Origin: Chitinophagaceae bacterium
GTDB lineage: Bacteria > Bacteroidota > Bacteroidia > Chitinophagales > Chitinophagaceae
Assembly: GCA_016722465.1 (NCBI GenBank)
Contig: JADKJC010000002.1
Coordinates: forward strand, 634,501-698,500
Direction of reading: 5' to 3'
Length of the DNA stretch: 64,000 bases
Part shown: positions 15,474 through 24,156 of the stretch, piece by piece
Numbering within the stretch: position 1 is the first letter of the stretch
How the letters are laid out: the number at the start of each line of letters is the position of its first letter
Notes under the pieces: model-generated
What the model was told of the DNA's origin: nothing
Seen by the model: only the letters and a program-made list of their open reading frames with translations
The model's database searches: none
Made by a program: the position numbers and the translations under genes

Positions 15474-17328
15474 TTTTTATAGTAAGGCTGATGCTGGTTC
15501 CTTTTCCTTTGGCAGATTCAATAATCCAACCTGCTTTAATGTCTGTTGCCCTTTGCTGCATATTGTTTAATCCGTTGCCACGGCTTACGCTTTCCATATC
15601 AAAGCCATCACCATCGTCTTTTAAAGAGATTTCTATGTTGCTATCTTGCTCTTTTATATACAATTCAAGCAAGGTTGCATTGCTGTATTTTACCGCATTG
15701 TTGATGGCCTCTTTAAACAGCAGGTAAATATTGCGGCGTGTTTCGGCTGGTAAAATATTTGCTGAATGATGCCCGTTGATATTTGATTTTACCCGGATGT
15801 TTTTTACTGCGGCAATTTGTATGACATAATCTTCCAGCCGCTGCAGCAGTTGTTGCAGACTGTCCTGCCCGGGATTTATCAGCCATACAATATCATTGAG
15901 TTTGTTTACCATTTCACCCGCATTGCTTTGTATAATGCTCAGGGAATTTTCAATGGCACCTACCTGTGGATTTTTTACTTGTTCTTTGGCAAGATGGCTG
16001 TACATCGCAATGCCGCTTAGGGTGGCGCCTACTTCATCGTGCAATTCCTGGCTGATGCGGAGACGTTCGCTGATCATTGCCTGCTTTGCCTGCAGAAGTT
16101 TTCTTTTTCTGAATATGTAAAAAGCCAAGCCACCTGCCAGCATAACTAATACAAGCACGCCATAAGCTATGTTTTTATTCTGCCGGTTACGATGGCTTAC
16201 TTCTGACTGTAATTTATTTTCCGCTGAAAGTAATTTTAATTCAGCCTCCCGCTGCTCTATTTTACTTTTGTATTTAAAACCCGCTGCTTTGCGGATGACG
16301 TTTTGATCTTCCCGTTTTTTATTTTCAATTACATATAGCTTGTGAAATTCAAACGCCCTTTTATAGTTACCCCTGGCACTGTCCAGTCTTGCCATGTCCA
16401 GGTACAAATCATTTAAGCCTTCACTATAGTTTGTTTTCTTATATTCTTCGAATGATTTATTGAAGTATTTTGATGCTTTTTTAATGTCCCCAATCTTAAA
16501 ATAAATATGCCCAAAGACATAGTCATTTTCCGCCAATCCCCTGATATCGTCAACTTCAATCCAGAGACTCCTGGCTTTTGCATTTATTTCTGTTGCTTTT
16601 GTGTAACAATTTTTTGCCTGCTTATTATTTCCTTTTCCAAACTCAGCATCTCCCATTTCTTTATACACATCACCTATACACTGAAAGCTGTATGCCCTGT
16701 TCCATCCGTCATCATCAACCCCCGGCACTTCACATATTTTAAGTGCCGCATAGTGTTTTTCTAATGCTTCTGCATACCTGCCCTGCTTACAAAAAATATC
16801 CCCTATTAAGTTGTGTATTTGTGAAAGCATAATCTTGTCATCGATGTCCTTCATGGTTTCAAACTTTAAAGCATCATTGTATTTAATGAGGGCCTCAGCA
16901 GTATCCCCTAATACGAAGTGTATCATCCCTGTTAATTGCAAAATCCTGCATGCACGAAAGCTGTCGTTAAGTTGTTTATGAAATTGAAGCCCTGAATCGC
17001 AATAATTTAAGGCCCCGATATAATCATAAGTTTCATATTTTGCTGACGCAATAGTAAAATAGCTCCAATTCCGCCCCTTGGTATAATTATTTTTTTTCGA
17101 TAGCTCTAATGCTTCCAGTGCATAAGGCAACGTTTGTGGTAAATCAGGCACGCTTAATAAGCTAATACACAACTCTTGAAGCTTATCTACTTTGTTCGTA
17201 TCAGCCCTTTGGTACTGCAATACTTTTTTCAAGGAATCAATAGTTGTGCTTTGTGCAAAACAAACTGCAGTAAAGAAAACGCTGTATGCTAAAAAAACAG
17301 TTTTAAGATTGTTTCGATTGCAGTTCAT
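15466..17328 (-). CDS. TPR-containing sensor histidine kinase (HisKA_3 type)
   Basis: The 620-residue protein has a signal/anchor segment (FLAYSVFFTAVCFAQ), ~330 residues of tetratricopeptide-type helical repeats, one membrane helix (YGVLVLVMLAGGLAFYIF, ~386-403), then the kinase core. His430 in RISQELHDEVGATLSG is the HisKA_3 phospho-acceptor, and EAINNAVKYSNAT and DDGDGFD are the N and G boxes of the ATPase domain. The sensor part should lie outside the cytoplasm. It stands 48 bases before the response regulator. Its kinase core is almost identical to that of the next gene, whereas the TPR parts differ. Confidence 0.9.
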   Translation of the reverse strand: MNCNRNNLKTVFLAYSVFFTAVCFAQSTTIDSLKKVLQYQRADTNKVDKLQELCISLLSVPDLPQTLPYALEALELSKKNNYTKGRNWSYFTIASAKYETYDYIGALNYCDSGLQFHKQLNDSFRACRILQLTGMIHFVLGDTAEALIKYNDALKFETMKDIDDKIMLSQIHNLIGDIFCKQGRYAEALEKHYAALKICEVPGVDDDGWNRAYSFQCIGDVYKEMGDAEFGKGNNKQAKNCYTKATEINAKARSLWIEVDDIRGLAENDYVFGHIYFKIGDIKKASKYFNKSFEEYKKTNYSEGLNDLYLDMARLDSARGNYKRAFEFHKLYVIENKKREDQNVIRKAAGFKYKSKIEQREAELKLLSAENKLQSEVSHRNRQNKNIAYGVLVLVMLAGGLAFYIFRKRKLLQAKQAMISERLRISQELHDEVGATLSGIAMYSHLAKEQVKNPQVGAIENSLSIIQSNAGEMVNKLNDIVWLINPGQDSLQQLLQRLEDYVIQIAAVKNIRVKSNINGHHSANILPAETRRNIYLLFKEAINNAVKYSNATLLELYIKEQDSNIEISLKDDGDGFDMESVSRGNGLNNMQQRATDIKAGWIIESAKGKGTSISLTIKIP

Positions 17329-17364
17329 CTTATTCAGTTATTTCCAGGTGTGTTGTAAATAAAT

Positions 17365-19320
17365 CTAACTAAATGAAAAATTTTTCAAGCAAAGGCTTAT
17401 GCTGGTTCCGGTACCAGCCCTCGACTGCAATGAGAACGATGCACCCGTTTCTGCTGCCCGATTTTTCATATTATCAAGCCCATTACCACGCCTTACCTCA
17501 TCCACATCAAAGCCATCCCCATCATCTTTCAATGATATTTCAATTTCATTATTTTGTTCCTTTACGTATAATTCAAGCAAGGTTGCATTGCTGTATTTTA
17601 CCGCATTGTTGATGGCTTCCTTAAACAGCAGGTAAATATTACGGCGGGTTTTGGCTGGTAAAATATTTGCTGAATGATGCCCGTTGATATTTGATTTTAC
17701 CCGGATGTTTTTTACTGCAGCAATTTGTATGGCATAATCTTCCAGCCGCTGCATCAGTTGTTGAAGGCTGTCCTGCCCGGGATTTATCAGCCATACAATA
17801 TCATTGAGTTTGTTCACCATTTCACCGGCATTGCTTTGTATGATGCTAAGTGAATTTTCTATTTCGCCTGCTTGTGGATTTTTTATTTGTTCTTTAGCAA
17901 GATGGCTGTACATCGCAATACCGCTCAGGGTGGCACCTACTTCATCATGCAGTTCCTGGCTTATGCGGAGGCGTTCATTTGCTATTGCCTGCTGGTTCTG
18001 TAATAGTTTTTTCCTTTTATACTGGTAAAAGCCGGCGGCCGATAAACATATAACAGCAATGATCCCTGCAATAGAAAAATTCCTGATATTTTTCTGATTT
18101 TGTATTTCGGCAACAGCTAACACTTCTTTTTTTTCCTGCTCTTCTTTGGCGGCAGCTTCTTTTTTATCAAAATCGAATTGCATTTGCTGCTGTACTAGTT
18201 TTTTGCTGTTCTCTTTATTGAATAAGCTGTCATGGTATAAAACTGCAAGCTTATAATCTACAAGTGCTTTTTTATAATTCCCCTGCATACTATCTAATAA
18301 TGCCCAATTTTCATAGCTCCACTTAATAAGTTCCAGGCTGCCAATCTGTTTTGAAAGAAACAGCGCCTTACCCAGGTATTTTGAAGCAGCTGAATATTTT
18401 TTTTGTCTCAAATATGCCAGCCCCATATTATTATAAATATCGGGGAGCTGTTGATAAATTCCCGTTTCTTTGTTGAGCTTTACTGATTTGAAATCATACT
18501 TCAGCGCTTCGCTGTAATTTCCAAGGTTATTATATACAAGACCAAGCATATTGTAAACCTCTGCAAGTGTGGCACTCTCCTTCACTTCTTCTGCCAACTT
18601 TAAAGCTGCTAAACACTGCTTCAGTGCATCCCTATAATTAGCCTGTTGAAAATATACCCATCCAATAGTGTTATAAGTTAAAGCGATGTCTGATTTAAGC
18701 CCAAGTTCCTCGCTTATTTTCAACGAAGCATTATAATACTTCAGTGCTTCAGTAGAATTGTGCTGAAGGGAATACAAATTTCCCAGATTGAATTTGATAT
18801 CGGAGATGCCTTTTTTATCTCCCAATTGTTCCTTGATTTTTAAAGAAAGTAATGAGTTTTTTAATCCTTCCGGGTAATTTCCCTGCGATATGGTATTATG
18901 GCCAATATTCTGGTAAGTGTTTGCAATTTTTGCCAGTATCTTTTCCTTATCTGATCCCGATGTGAAAGCAAGCAACCTGTTATACGTGGCTAATGCTTCA
19001 TTTCCATATCGAATGCCTTCATCAAATTTCCCCTGGCTGGCAAATAGTGAACTTAAACTCATTTTCGAATCAGCGATTCCCATTTCATAATTCAGCTTTG
19101 TAGCTAGTGAAAGCGCATTGCTGGAATAATACATTGCGGTGTCGGTATTAGTATACCTGAACTCTGCAGCAAGTGCATTCAACGTGTTCACCCTTGCGGT
19201 ATCTTCTTTTTCCTTCCCGAGCAAAAGCAACAGTTTTGCAATATCCTTTTTTTGGGAAAAGGCAATACTGCTGATTACAGCATTAAGCACTATGGTTAAT
19301 ATAAAGATGTAAAATTTCAT
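17365..19320 (-). CDS. TPR-containing sensor histidine kinase, paralogue
   Basis: The 651-residue protein has the same plan as its neighbour: N-terminal signal/anchor ending IAFSQ, TPR repeats in regular ~40-residue steps (GNYSEALKYDFKSVKLNKET, QANYRDALKQCLAALKLAEE), a membrane helix near residue 415 (FSIAGIIAVICLSAAGF), and a HisKA_3/HATPase core with His458 in RISQELHDEVGATLSG. Between this His motif and the ATPase N box the two kinases differ at only a few positions, also in DNA. The palindrome TACCTCATTGGGGTA lies 51 bases before its start. It probably heads the kinase-kinase-regulator operon. Confidence 0.9.
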   Translation of the reverse strand: MKFYIFILTIVLNAVISSIAFSQKKDIAKLLLLLGKEKEDTARVNTLNALAAEFRYTNTDTAMYYSSNALSLATKLNYEMGIADSKMSLSSLFASQGKFDEGIRYGNEALATYNRLLAFTSGSDKEKILAKIANTYQNIGHNTISQGNYPEGLKNSLLSLKIKEQLGDKKGISDIKFNLGNLYSLQHNSTEALKYYNASLKISEELGLKSDIALTYNTIGWVYFQQANYRDALKQCLAALKLAEEVKESATLAEVYNMLGLVYNNLGNYSEALKYDFKSVKLNKETGIYQQLPDIYNNMGLAYLRQKKYSAASKYLGKALFLSKQIGSLELIKWSYENWALLDSMQGNYKKALVDYKLAVLYHDSLFNKENSKKLVQQQMQFDFDKKEAAAKEEQEKKEVLAVAEIQNQKNIRNFSIAGIIAVICLSAAGFYQYKRKKLLQNQQAIANERLRISQELHDEVGATLSGIAMYSHLAKEQIKNPQAGEIENSLSIIQSNAGEMVNKLNDIVWLINPGQDSLQQLMQRLEDYAIQIAAVKNIRVKSNINGHHSANILPAKTRRNIYLLFKEAINNAVKYSNATLLELYVKEQNNEIEISLKDDGDGFDVDEVRRGNGLDNMKNRAAETGASFSLQSRAGTGTSISLCLKNFSFS

Positions 19321-19370
19321 AACCTATCCGAATATACTTAAATATTCAAGATATGATACGAAATGCAACA

Positions 19371-19385
19371 TACCTCATTGGGGTA
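19371..19385. promoter_or_regulatory. Palindromic site, copy 3
   Basis: TACCTCATTGGGGTA, one mismatch from a full TACCcCATTgGGGTA palindrome, 51 bases upstream of the first TPR kinase start. It is followed by TTTT like copy 2. Confidence 0.55.
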
Positions 19386-19542
19386 TTTTAGCTGTGGGAT
19401 AAATTTGTGCTATTACTGACTTGAACAAATAAAGCAGGCTGCGACGATTGCTGCTGCATTTTGCTACAGGATTTCCTGGAAGAAAGCTAAAAGAGTTCTA
19501 TAGATTTTGAGGTAAAGGTTATCTATTTATGTCAAGTAATAA

Positions 19543-20706
19543 TTAATTAGAAGATGCCCTCTTTATTTTCAATTTTCCAAACCGATTCTTCACATCGTCT
19601 ATCGCTTTATACAGGTCCGTTTTCCTCTCTTTATTAGTAAACAGGTCTGTTTGTATGGCATCATTGGTGAGTTCACTCAGTTTCACTCCAAGCAACCTCA
19701 CCGGTTGGCCCTTTTTATACAATTGATGAAAGAGCTTTTTTGCAACCGGAATGATCTCATCATCTGAAGAAGTGTACGGCACGGTGGTTTGTTTAGAGGA
19801 AGTTTCAAAATCAGGATACCGGATCTTTACAGCAATGCAGCCGGCTGTTTTACCATCCTGCCGCAATTCATAAGCAATTTTTTCTGTGAGCCTTACAATT
19901 TCACTCATTAAAAAATCGATACTCGTTTTATTTTCATCGAAGGTATTTTCAGAAGAGATGGATTTTGCTTCGTGGTACTGCTGTATTTCACTGTTGTGAA
20001 TGCCAAAACTTTTGTGCCACAGGTCAATGCCCCATTTGCCAATGCGTTCTTCCAGTTCTTCTTTGCTGCGGTTGCTGATATCACCAATAGTATAAATACC
20101 CATCGACTTCAGCACTTCATACGTATGATCACCAACGCCGGGAATTTTATTTACTTTGAGCGGCGCTAAAAATTCTTTTTCTTTTCCAAAAGGTATCTGC
20201 AGGTAGCCGTTGGGCTTGGCTTCATTGGTGGCGATCTTTGCCATCATTTTATTGGAAGATAAACCGAAAGAAATGGGCAGGCCGGTTTCTTCCATGATGG
20301 TTTTACGCAGTTCAATGGTCCATTGCAGCGGGTTGAAAAATTTTTCCATGCCGGTAAGGTCAAGGTAAAATTCATCAATAGATGCTTTTTCAAACAGCGG
20401 TGCTTTGGCGGCAATGATATTGGTAACCCACCTGGAATAACGGCTGTACTCCCCCCTGGTGCCTCTTAATGCAATAGCCTCCGGGCAAAGCAGCCGGGCC
20501 TGTTTGCTGGGCATGCCGGAATGAATGCCGAATTTCCTGGCCTCATAACTGCATGCTGCTACTACGCCCCTGTCGTGCCCGCCTACGTACACGGGTTTGC
20601 CTTTCAATGAAGGATCATTTAAAATTTCTACTGACACAAAAAATGAGTCGAGGTCAAAATGGGCTACTATGCGCTGGGGTTCCCTGTTCACCTTACTAAT
20701 GTACAA
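19543..20706 (-). CDS. dinB: DNA polymerase IV (Y family)
   Basis: The 387-residue protein shows the Y-family motifs HFDLDSFFVSVE (catalytic Asp), SYEARKFGIHSGMPS, KASIDEFYLDLTG (catalytic Asp/Glu), the helix-hairpin-helix KIPGVGDHTYEVLKSMGI, and near its end QTDLF, a clamp-binding motif. It does translesion synthesis. The likely start is TTG: upstream in frame there are only two codons before the TGA that ends rimM, and no ATG occurs before residue ~65. The gene thus starts a few bases after rimM and is probably translated by coupling. A broken copy of its 3' end is present at 3261-3450. Confidence 0.93.
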   Translation of the reverse strand: MYISKVNREPQRIVAHFDLDSFFVSVEILNDPSLKGKPVYVGGHDRGVVAACSYEARKFGIHSGMPSKQARLLCPEAIALRGTRGEYSRYSRWVTNIIAAKAPLFEKASIDEFYLDLTGMEKFFNPLQWTIELRKTIMEETGLPISFGLSSNKMMAKIATNEAKPNGYLQIPFGKEKEFLAPLKVNKIPGVGDHTYEVLKSMGIYTIGDISNRSKEELEERIGKWGIDLWHKSFGIHNSEIQQYHEAKSISSENTFDENKTSIDFLMSEIVRLTEKIAYELRQDGKTAGCIAVKIRYPDFETSSKQTTVPYTSSDDEIIPVAKKLFHQLYKKGQPVRLLGVKLSELTNDAIQTDLFTNKERKTDLYKAIDDVKNRFGKLKIKRASSN

Positions 20707-20712
20707 AATAAA

Positions 20713-21228
20713 TCAGCGGTAAATATCCAGCAATCCATCCGGCAGTGTTACAAATACTTTTCGGTTCTTTTGATCGATCTTTTGAAGTGAGCCTTCATGG
20801 ATCGGTATCAGCGCTTCCTTGCCATCGATTGAAACGGCACATAATACCTGGTGGGGTTGTTCTATCACTTCGAGTATCTCGCCTAAATCCACGCCATCGT
20901 TGATCATGTTAAAGCCAAGCAATGCAATAGCGGAAGATTTGGCAGCAAATTTTTTAAAATCTTCTTCGGTTATCCAAACCTCTTTGGGTGTTAGTTTCCT
21001 GGCAGTTTCTTTTGTATCAATACCTTCCAGTTTAATAAAAGTTTCTGCATCATTTTTTATAGAAGTGCCTGTAATGAACCAGGGCATAAAATTATCCTTG
21101 CCTTCTTCGGTAAAAATTGTTTCAAGCCCTTTTAGCGAAGTTTTTTTGCCCAGGCTATGCTGCAGTACTAGTTCTCCTTTCAGCCCAAAGCTGGCGGCCA
21201 GTTTTCCTATTTTAAAGTATTGATCCAT
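20713..21228 (-). CDS. rimM: Ribosome maturation factor RimM
   Basis: The 171-residue protein begins MDQYFKIGKLAASFGLKGEL, the N-terminal RimM signature (IGKLxxxFGLKGEL), and ends with the PRC-barrel domain (LGFNMINDGVDLGEILEVIE, ALIPIHEGSLQKID, LPDGLLDIY). It assists 30S maturation around ribosomal protein uS19. The ATG at 21228 is chosen because the family starts at this point, and 19 upstream in-frame residues are rejected. It follows rpsP, as in many bacteria, but a terminator separates them. trmD, often in this operon, is 11 kb away. Confidence 0.93.
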   Translation of the reverse strand: MDQYFKIGKLAASFGLKGELVLQHSLGKKTSLKGLETIFTEEGKDNFMPWFITGTSIKNDAETFIKLEGIDTKETARKLTPKEVWITEEDFKKFAAKSSAIALLGFNMINDGVDLGEILEVIEQPHQVLCAVSIDGKEALIPIHEGSLQKIDQKNRKVFVTLPDGLLDIYR

Positions 21229-21253
21229 GTATGCATATTTAAGCGAATAAATT

Positions 21254-21320
21254 TCACGCAAAGGCGCTAAGCAGCAAAGATGCAAAGATAGGTTGCTTTA
21301 CTCCTTTGCTTCTTTGCGTG
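21254..21320. repeat. GCAAAG-rich intergenic repeat
   Basis: ACGCAAAG near 21254 and CTTTGCGT near 21313 are inverted repeats, and GCAAAG recurs between them (AGCAAAGATGCAAAG). I recall similar CGCAAAG strings in other Bacteroidota intergenic regions. It lies just upstream of the rimM start. Confidence 0.4.
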
Positions 21321-21326
21321 CAAATA

Positions 21327-21357
21327 ACAAAAAAAGCAACCTCAAAAGAGATTGCTT
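21327..21357 (-). terminator. Terminator after rpsP
   Basis: On the minus strand AAGCAATCTC, a TTTT loop and GAGGTTGCTT form a ten-pair stem followed by a T run. It stands 27 bases after the rpsP stop and before rimM, so rimM-dinB should depend on read-through or their own promoter. Confidence 0.85.
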
Positions 21358-21383
21358 GAAAGAATTACTGTAACAGATGTTGT

Positions 21384-21872
21384 TTATTCTTCTGTCTTGG
21401 TTTCTTCTGCAGGTGCCGCAGGGGTTTCCGGAGCTACCGAAGCTACCACTGGTGCTTCTTCAACCTTCCTTACTACAGGCTGGTTGCGTGTGTCTCTTTT
21501 GGCTTTCCTGTGTGCTGCCTGGCGCTTAGCCACATGAGTGTCATGTTCAGTCGTCCATGCAGTAAATTTCTGCATAGCTACAGTTTCGTCAAACAGTCCA
21601 AGGCTTACACCTCTGAGCAAATGTTTCAGGTACAGTACCCCTTTAAATGAAAGGATACGGCGTACAGTATCGGTTGGCTGGGCACCTTTATGGAGCCAGT
21701 CAAGCGCTTTCTGGCGGTCAACCTGTATGGTTGCCGGCACAGTCAGTGGGTTGTACGTACCAAGTTTCTGAATAAATTTGCCATCACGTGGGCTTCTTGC
21801 GTCTGCTACTACGATAAAGTAGAAAGGCCTTTTTTTAGACCCGTGGCGTTGCAATCTCATTTTTACAGCCAT
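21384..21872 (-). CDS. rpsP: 30S ribosomal protein bS16
   Basis: The 162-residue product starts [20 protein letters not shown] and contains [20 protein letters not shown], the bS16 signature. The conserved core ends near residue 80. The rest is a basic, then Ala/Pro/Glu-rich tail of the length seen in Bacteroidota. It binds 16S rRNA in the 30S body. A terminator follows at 21327-21357. Confidence 0.96.
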   Translation of the reverse strand: MAVKMRLQRHGSKKRPFYFIVVADARSPRDGKFIQKLGTYNPLTVPATIQVDRQKALDWLHKGAQPTDTVRRILSFKGVLYLKHLLRGVSLGLFDETVAMQKFTAWTTEHDTHVAKRQAAHRKAKRDTRNQPVVRKVEEAPVVASVAPETPAAPAEETKTEE

Positions 21873-22066
21873 AAAAAATAGAAATTTTTTTGGGTTGTGA
21901 ACAAATAGGGTTTAATTCTCCTTAAATAAGGACGGCGAAGATAATAAGCTGCACAACAAAATCCAAATATTTAATCCCCGCTTTTATTGCCGGTGCCGGG
22001 CAGCTGTATTAAAGCTGCATTAATTGCGTAAAAAACCGCATTCTCCGCCTGTATCCCGAAGATTAA

Positions 22067-23422
22067 TTATTTTTTGAAAGGAAAGCATTTAAAGCCTGCT
22101 TGCAGGGATGAGGAAAACAATTTAATCTTACCATCACCAACACCTGAAAGGGGGATACTAAAAGAAGGTTCCACAAGCAAAGAAAATCTTTTGGATACTG
22201 TTTTCTCTATGCCCATAGAAAATGTAAGTGCAGCGAATAAATGCTGATTGCCGGTGTACTGCCAGGATTTTTCATAAGGCGTATCATACCTTGTATAATA
22301 ATAATTGTAATCTTCTTTCTTCATGATATAGGAAGAAATACCAACAGTTCCGTAATAGGAAACAGCAGGCCGTTGTATAAAAGTATATTTTACGGTCAAT
22401 GGTATTTCATATACCAGGCAGGCGGCTTTTACTGACATTATATGCACCGTATTCCAGTAAGAATTAGCCTTGGGGTGATAATCCCCCGGCCCTGCAACAT
22501 ATTTTTTATTGGTGATATAAACCCCTGTTTGAATACTCCATTTGTTATGCAGCTGATAACCTGCCCCCACGCCATACTTTGCTGTGATGCTGCAGTTGGC
22601 ATAAGAAAAAAGTTTTACACTCCCTGCATCTGTACCACCTGTTGCCAGTAAATAAAATCCTTTAGAATTTTTGTTACTATTTTTTTTTGTAACAGGTTTC
22701 TTTTCATCAACTACTGCAGGTGCTTCTTTATTACCAGTCTTTACTTTCCCCTGTTCCTTTTCTTGTGGGTTACTGCTGGTTTCAGTAATTGGCGAAGTGA
22801 CATTATCAGCAGCAATTTTTTTGGAAGCTGGAATTTCAAGAGGTTCACCTGCAATGTTATTGCTATCCACCCTTTCTCCTAATGCTATTTTTTCTAAAGA
22901 AACCGGCAATTCATCAGCCACTACAGCTCCTTGTACATTACTACGAACTTTACTATTTAGCCTTCCAGATATTTTTCTTTTTGGCGAAACAGATATTGAC
23001 TTTGATTTTTCCAGAGGAACATTTTTCACTACCACATTAATTGAGGCACTATTAACTGCTTGTATTTTCGTATTGTTATCCTCCTTTTGTACCAGTACTG
23101 CTACTGCATCCGCATTGTCAATAACAGTCACAGCAGATTTTTCTTTGTTTTCAGCATTTATCCTTTTTTCCGTATTGACTACACTTGCAGCCTTTTCTGC
23201 AGGAGTAGTTGCTGGCAGCATCCATTTATATGCCCCCAGGCCACCAGCCAATAATAAAGGCACCGCCAACCACCACCAGTAAGCTGTCCGCTTTTTTTTC
23301 TTGTCTTTACCCATCAACAACTCCATGCCCTCCCATGCTTTTTCATCAAAAGCAGGCTGGTTGTTTTCTGCAGCCAGTTTTATCTTATCCTCAATATATT
23401 CAAACGGCTTTTTGTTGCTCAT
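22067..23422 (-). CDS. Membrane protein with anti-sigma-like N-terminus and beta-barrel-like C-terminus
   Basis: The 451-residue protein starts with ~50 charged residues (FEYIEDKIKLAAENNQPAFD, EKAWEGMELLMGKDKKKK), one membrane helix (YWWWLAVPLLLAGGLGAYKW), a ~190-residue Ser/Lys/Val-rich linker and a C-terminal ~190-residue beta-rich domain (YGVGAGYQLHNKWSIQTGVY, FSMGIEKTVSKRFSLLVEPS) of PorT/OMP type. Its start overlaps the end of the ECF sigma gene by 23 bases, so the two are translationally coupled. The layout suggests a membrane partner or anti-sigma factor of that sigma factor. This is inferred, since no known anti-sigma domain is recognised. Confidence 0.65.
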   Translation of the reverse strand: MSNKKPFEYIEDKIKLAAENNQPAFDEKAWEGMELLMGKDKKKKRTAYWWWLAVPLLLAGGLGAYKWMLPATTPAEKAASVVNTEKRINAENKEKSAVTVIDNADAVAVLVQKEDNNTKIQAVNSASINVVVKNVPLEKSKSISVSPKRKISGRLNSKVRSNVQGAVVADELPVSLEKIALGERVDSNNIAGEPLEIPASKKIAADNVTSPITETSSNPQEKEQGKVKTGNKEAPAVVDEKKPVTKKNSNKNSKGFYLLATGGTDAGSVKLFSYANCSITAKYGVGAGYQLHNKWSIQTGVYITNKKYVAGPGDYHPKANSYWNTVHIMSVKAACLVYEIPLTVKYTFIQRPAVSYYGTVGISSYIMKKEDYNYYYTRYDTPYEKSWQYTGNQHLFAALTFSMGIEKTVSKRFSLLVEPSFSIPLSGVGDGKIKLFSSSLQAGFKCFPFKK

Positions 23423-23987
23423 ACAATTTTAAATTTGCCTCTCTCAGCATCTTTTGAATATTCACCCTTGCTTTTGCAAGATTTGATTTAGAAGTGCCAA
23501 CAGAAATATTTAACTGCTGTGCTATTTCCTCATGCTTGTACCCATCAATTACATGCAGGTTAAAAACCGCCCTGTAACCCGGAGACAGGCGCTGCACCAT
23601 TTCCATGATCTCTTTATACGTCATCCGGTCAATAGCAGTTGCCACAGCATCTGTCATTTCCATGTGCTCATCCTGGATCTCCCCGATTAAATAATTGTTC
23701 TTGTTTTTCCTGAAGTGATCGATTGCAGTATTAATGATGATACTTTTCATCCAGCCCATTAAGGACGCTTCGAAATTCTCATGCCGGGGTTCAAACTGGG
23801 GAAGCGTTCGGAATATTTTCAAAAACCCATCGTTTACCACTTCCATTGCTTCATCATGCGTATTGCAATAACGCATACAGATACCCATTGCAAAACCATA
23901 GTAGAGTTGATAAAACTCTTTATGGCTTTGCCTGCTTGCATTTACGCAACCCTGAATGATATGTTTGAGTTGCTGCCTGTCTGGCAA
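23400..23987 (-). CDS. ECF-type RNA polymerase sigma factor
   Basis: The 195-residue protein has region 2 (FYQLYYGFAMGICMRYCNTH, DEAMEVVNDGFLKIFRTLPQ, LMGWMKSIIINTAIDHFRKN) and region 4 (YKEIMEMVQRLSPGYRAVFN, HVIDGYKHEEIAQQLNISVG, TSKSNLAKARVNIQKML). It overlaps the gene of its presumed membrane partner by 23 bases. In Bacteroidota such sigma factors answer envelope signals, and the target genes are unknown. Confidence 0.92.
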   Translation of the reverse strand: MPDRQQLKHIIQGCVNASRQSHKEFYQLYYGFAMGICMRYCNTHDEAMEVVNDGFLKIFRTLPQFEPRHENFEASLMGWMKSIIINTAIDHFRKNKNNYLIGEIQDEHMEMTDAVATAIDRMTYKEIMEMVQRLSPGYRAVFNLHVIDGYKHEEIAQQLNISVGTSKSNLAKARVNIQKMLREANLKLYEQQKAV

Positions 23988-24103
23988 AGTTTCCGCGTTT
24001 GTAATTGATTTTTAATTCGGCTATTTTGCTGGTTTTGCTAAATATTCGCAGATAGTACAACAAAGGTTGCCGCATGTATCAATAAAGTTAATACTATTTT
24101 TTA

Positions 24104-24134
24104 TACGAAAAAGGGCCGGAATTAACCAACCCTT
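24104..24134 (-). terminator. Terminator after ffh
   Basis: On the minus strand AAGGGTTGG, loop, CCGGCCCTT (two G-T pairs) then TTTTTCGT. It follows the ffh stop by ~22 bases. Confidence 0.65.
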
Positions 24135-24156
24135 TGATACAAAAAACTCCCTGTTG

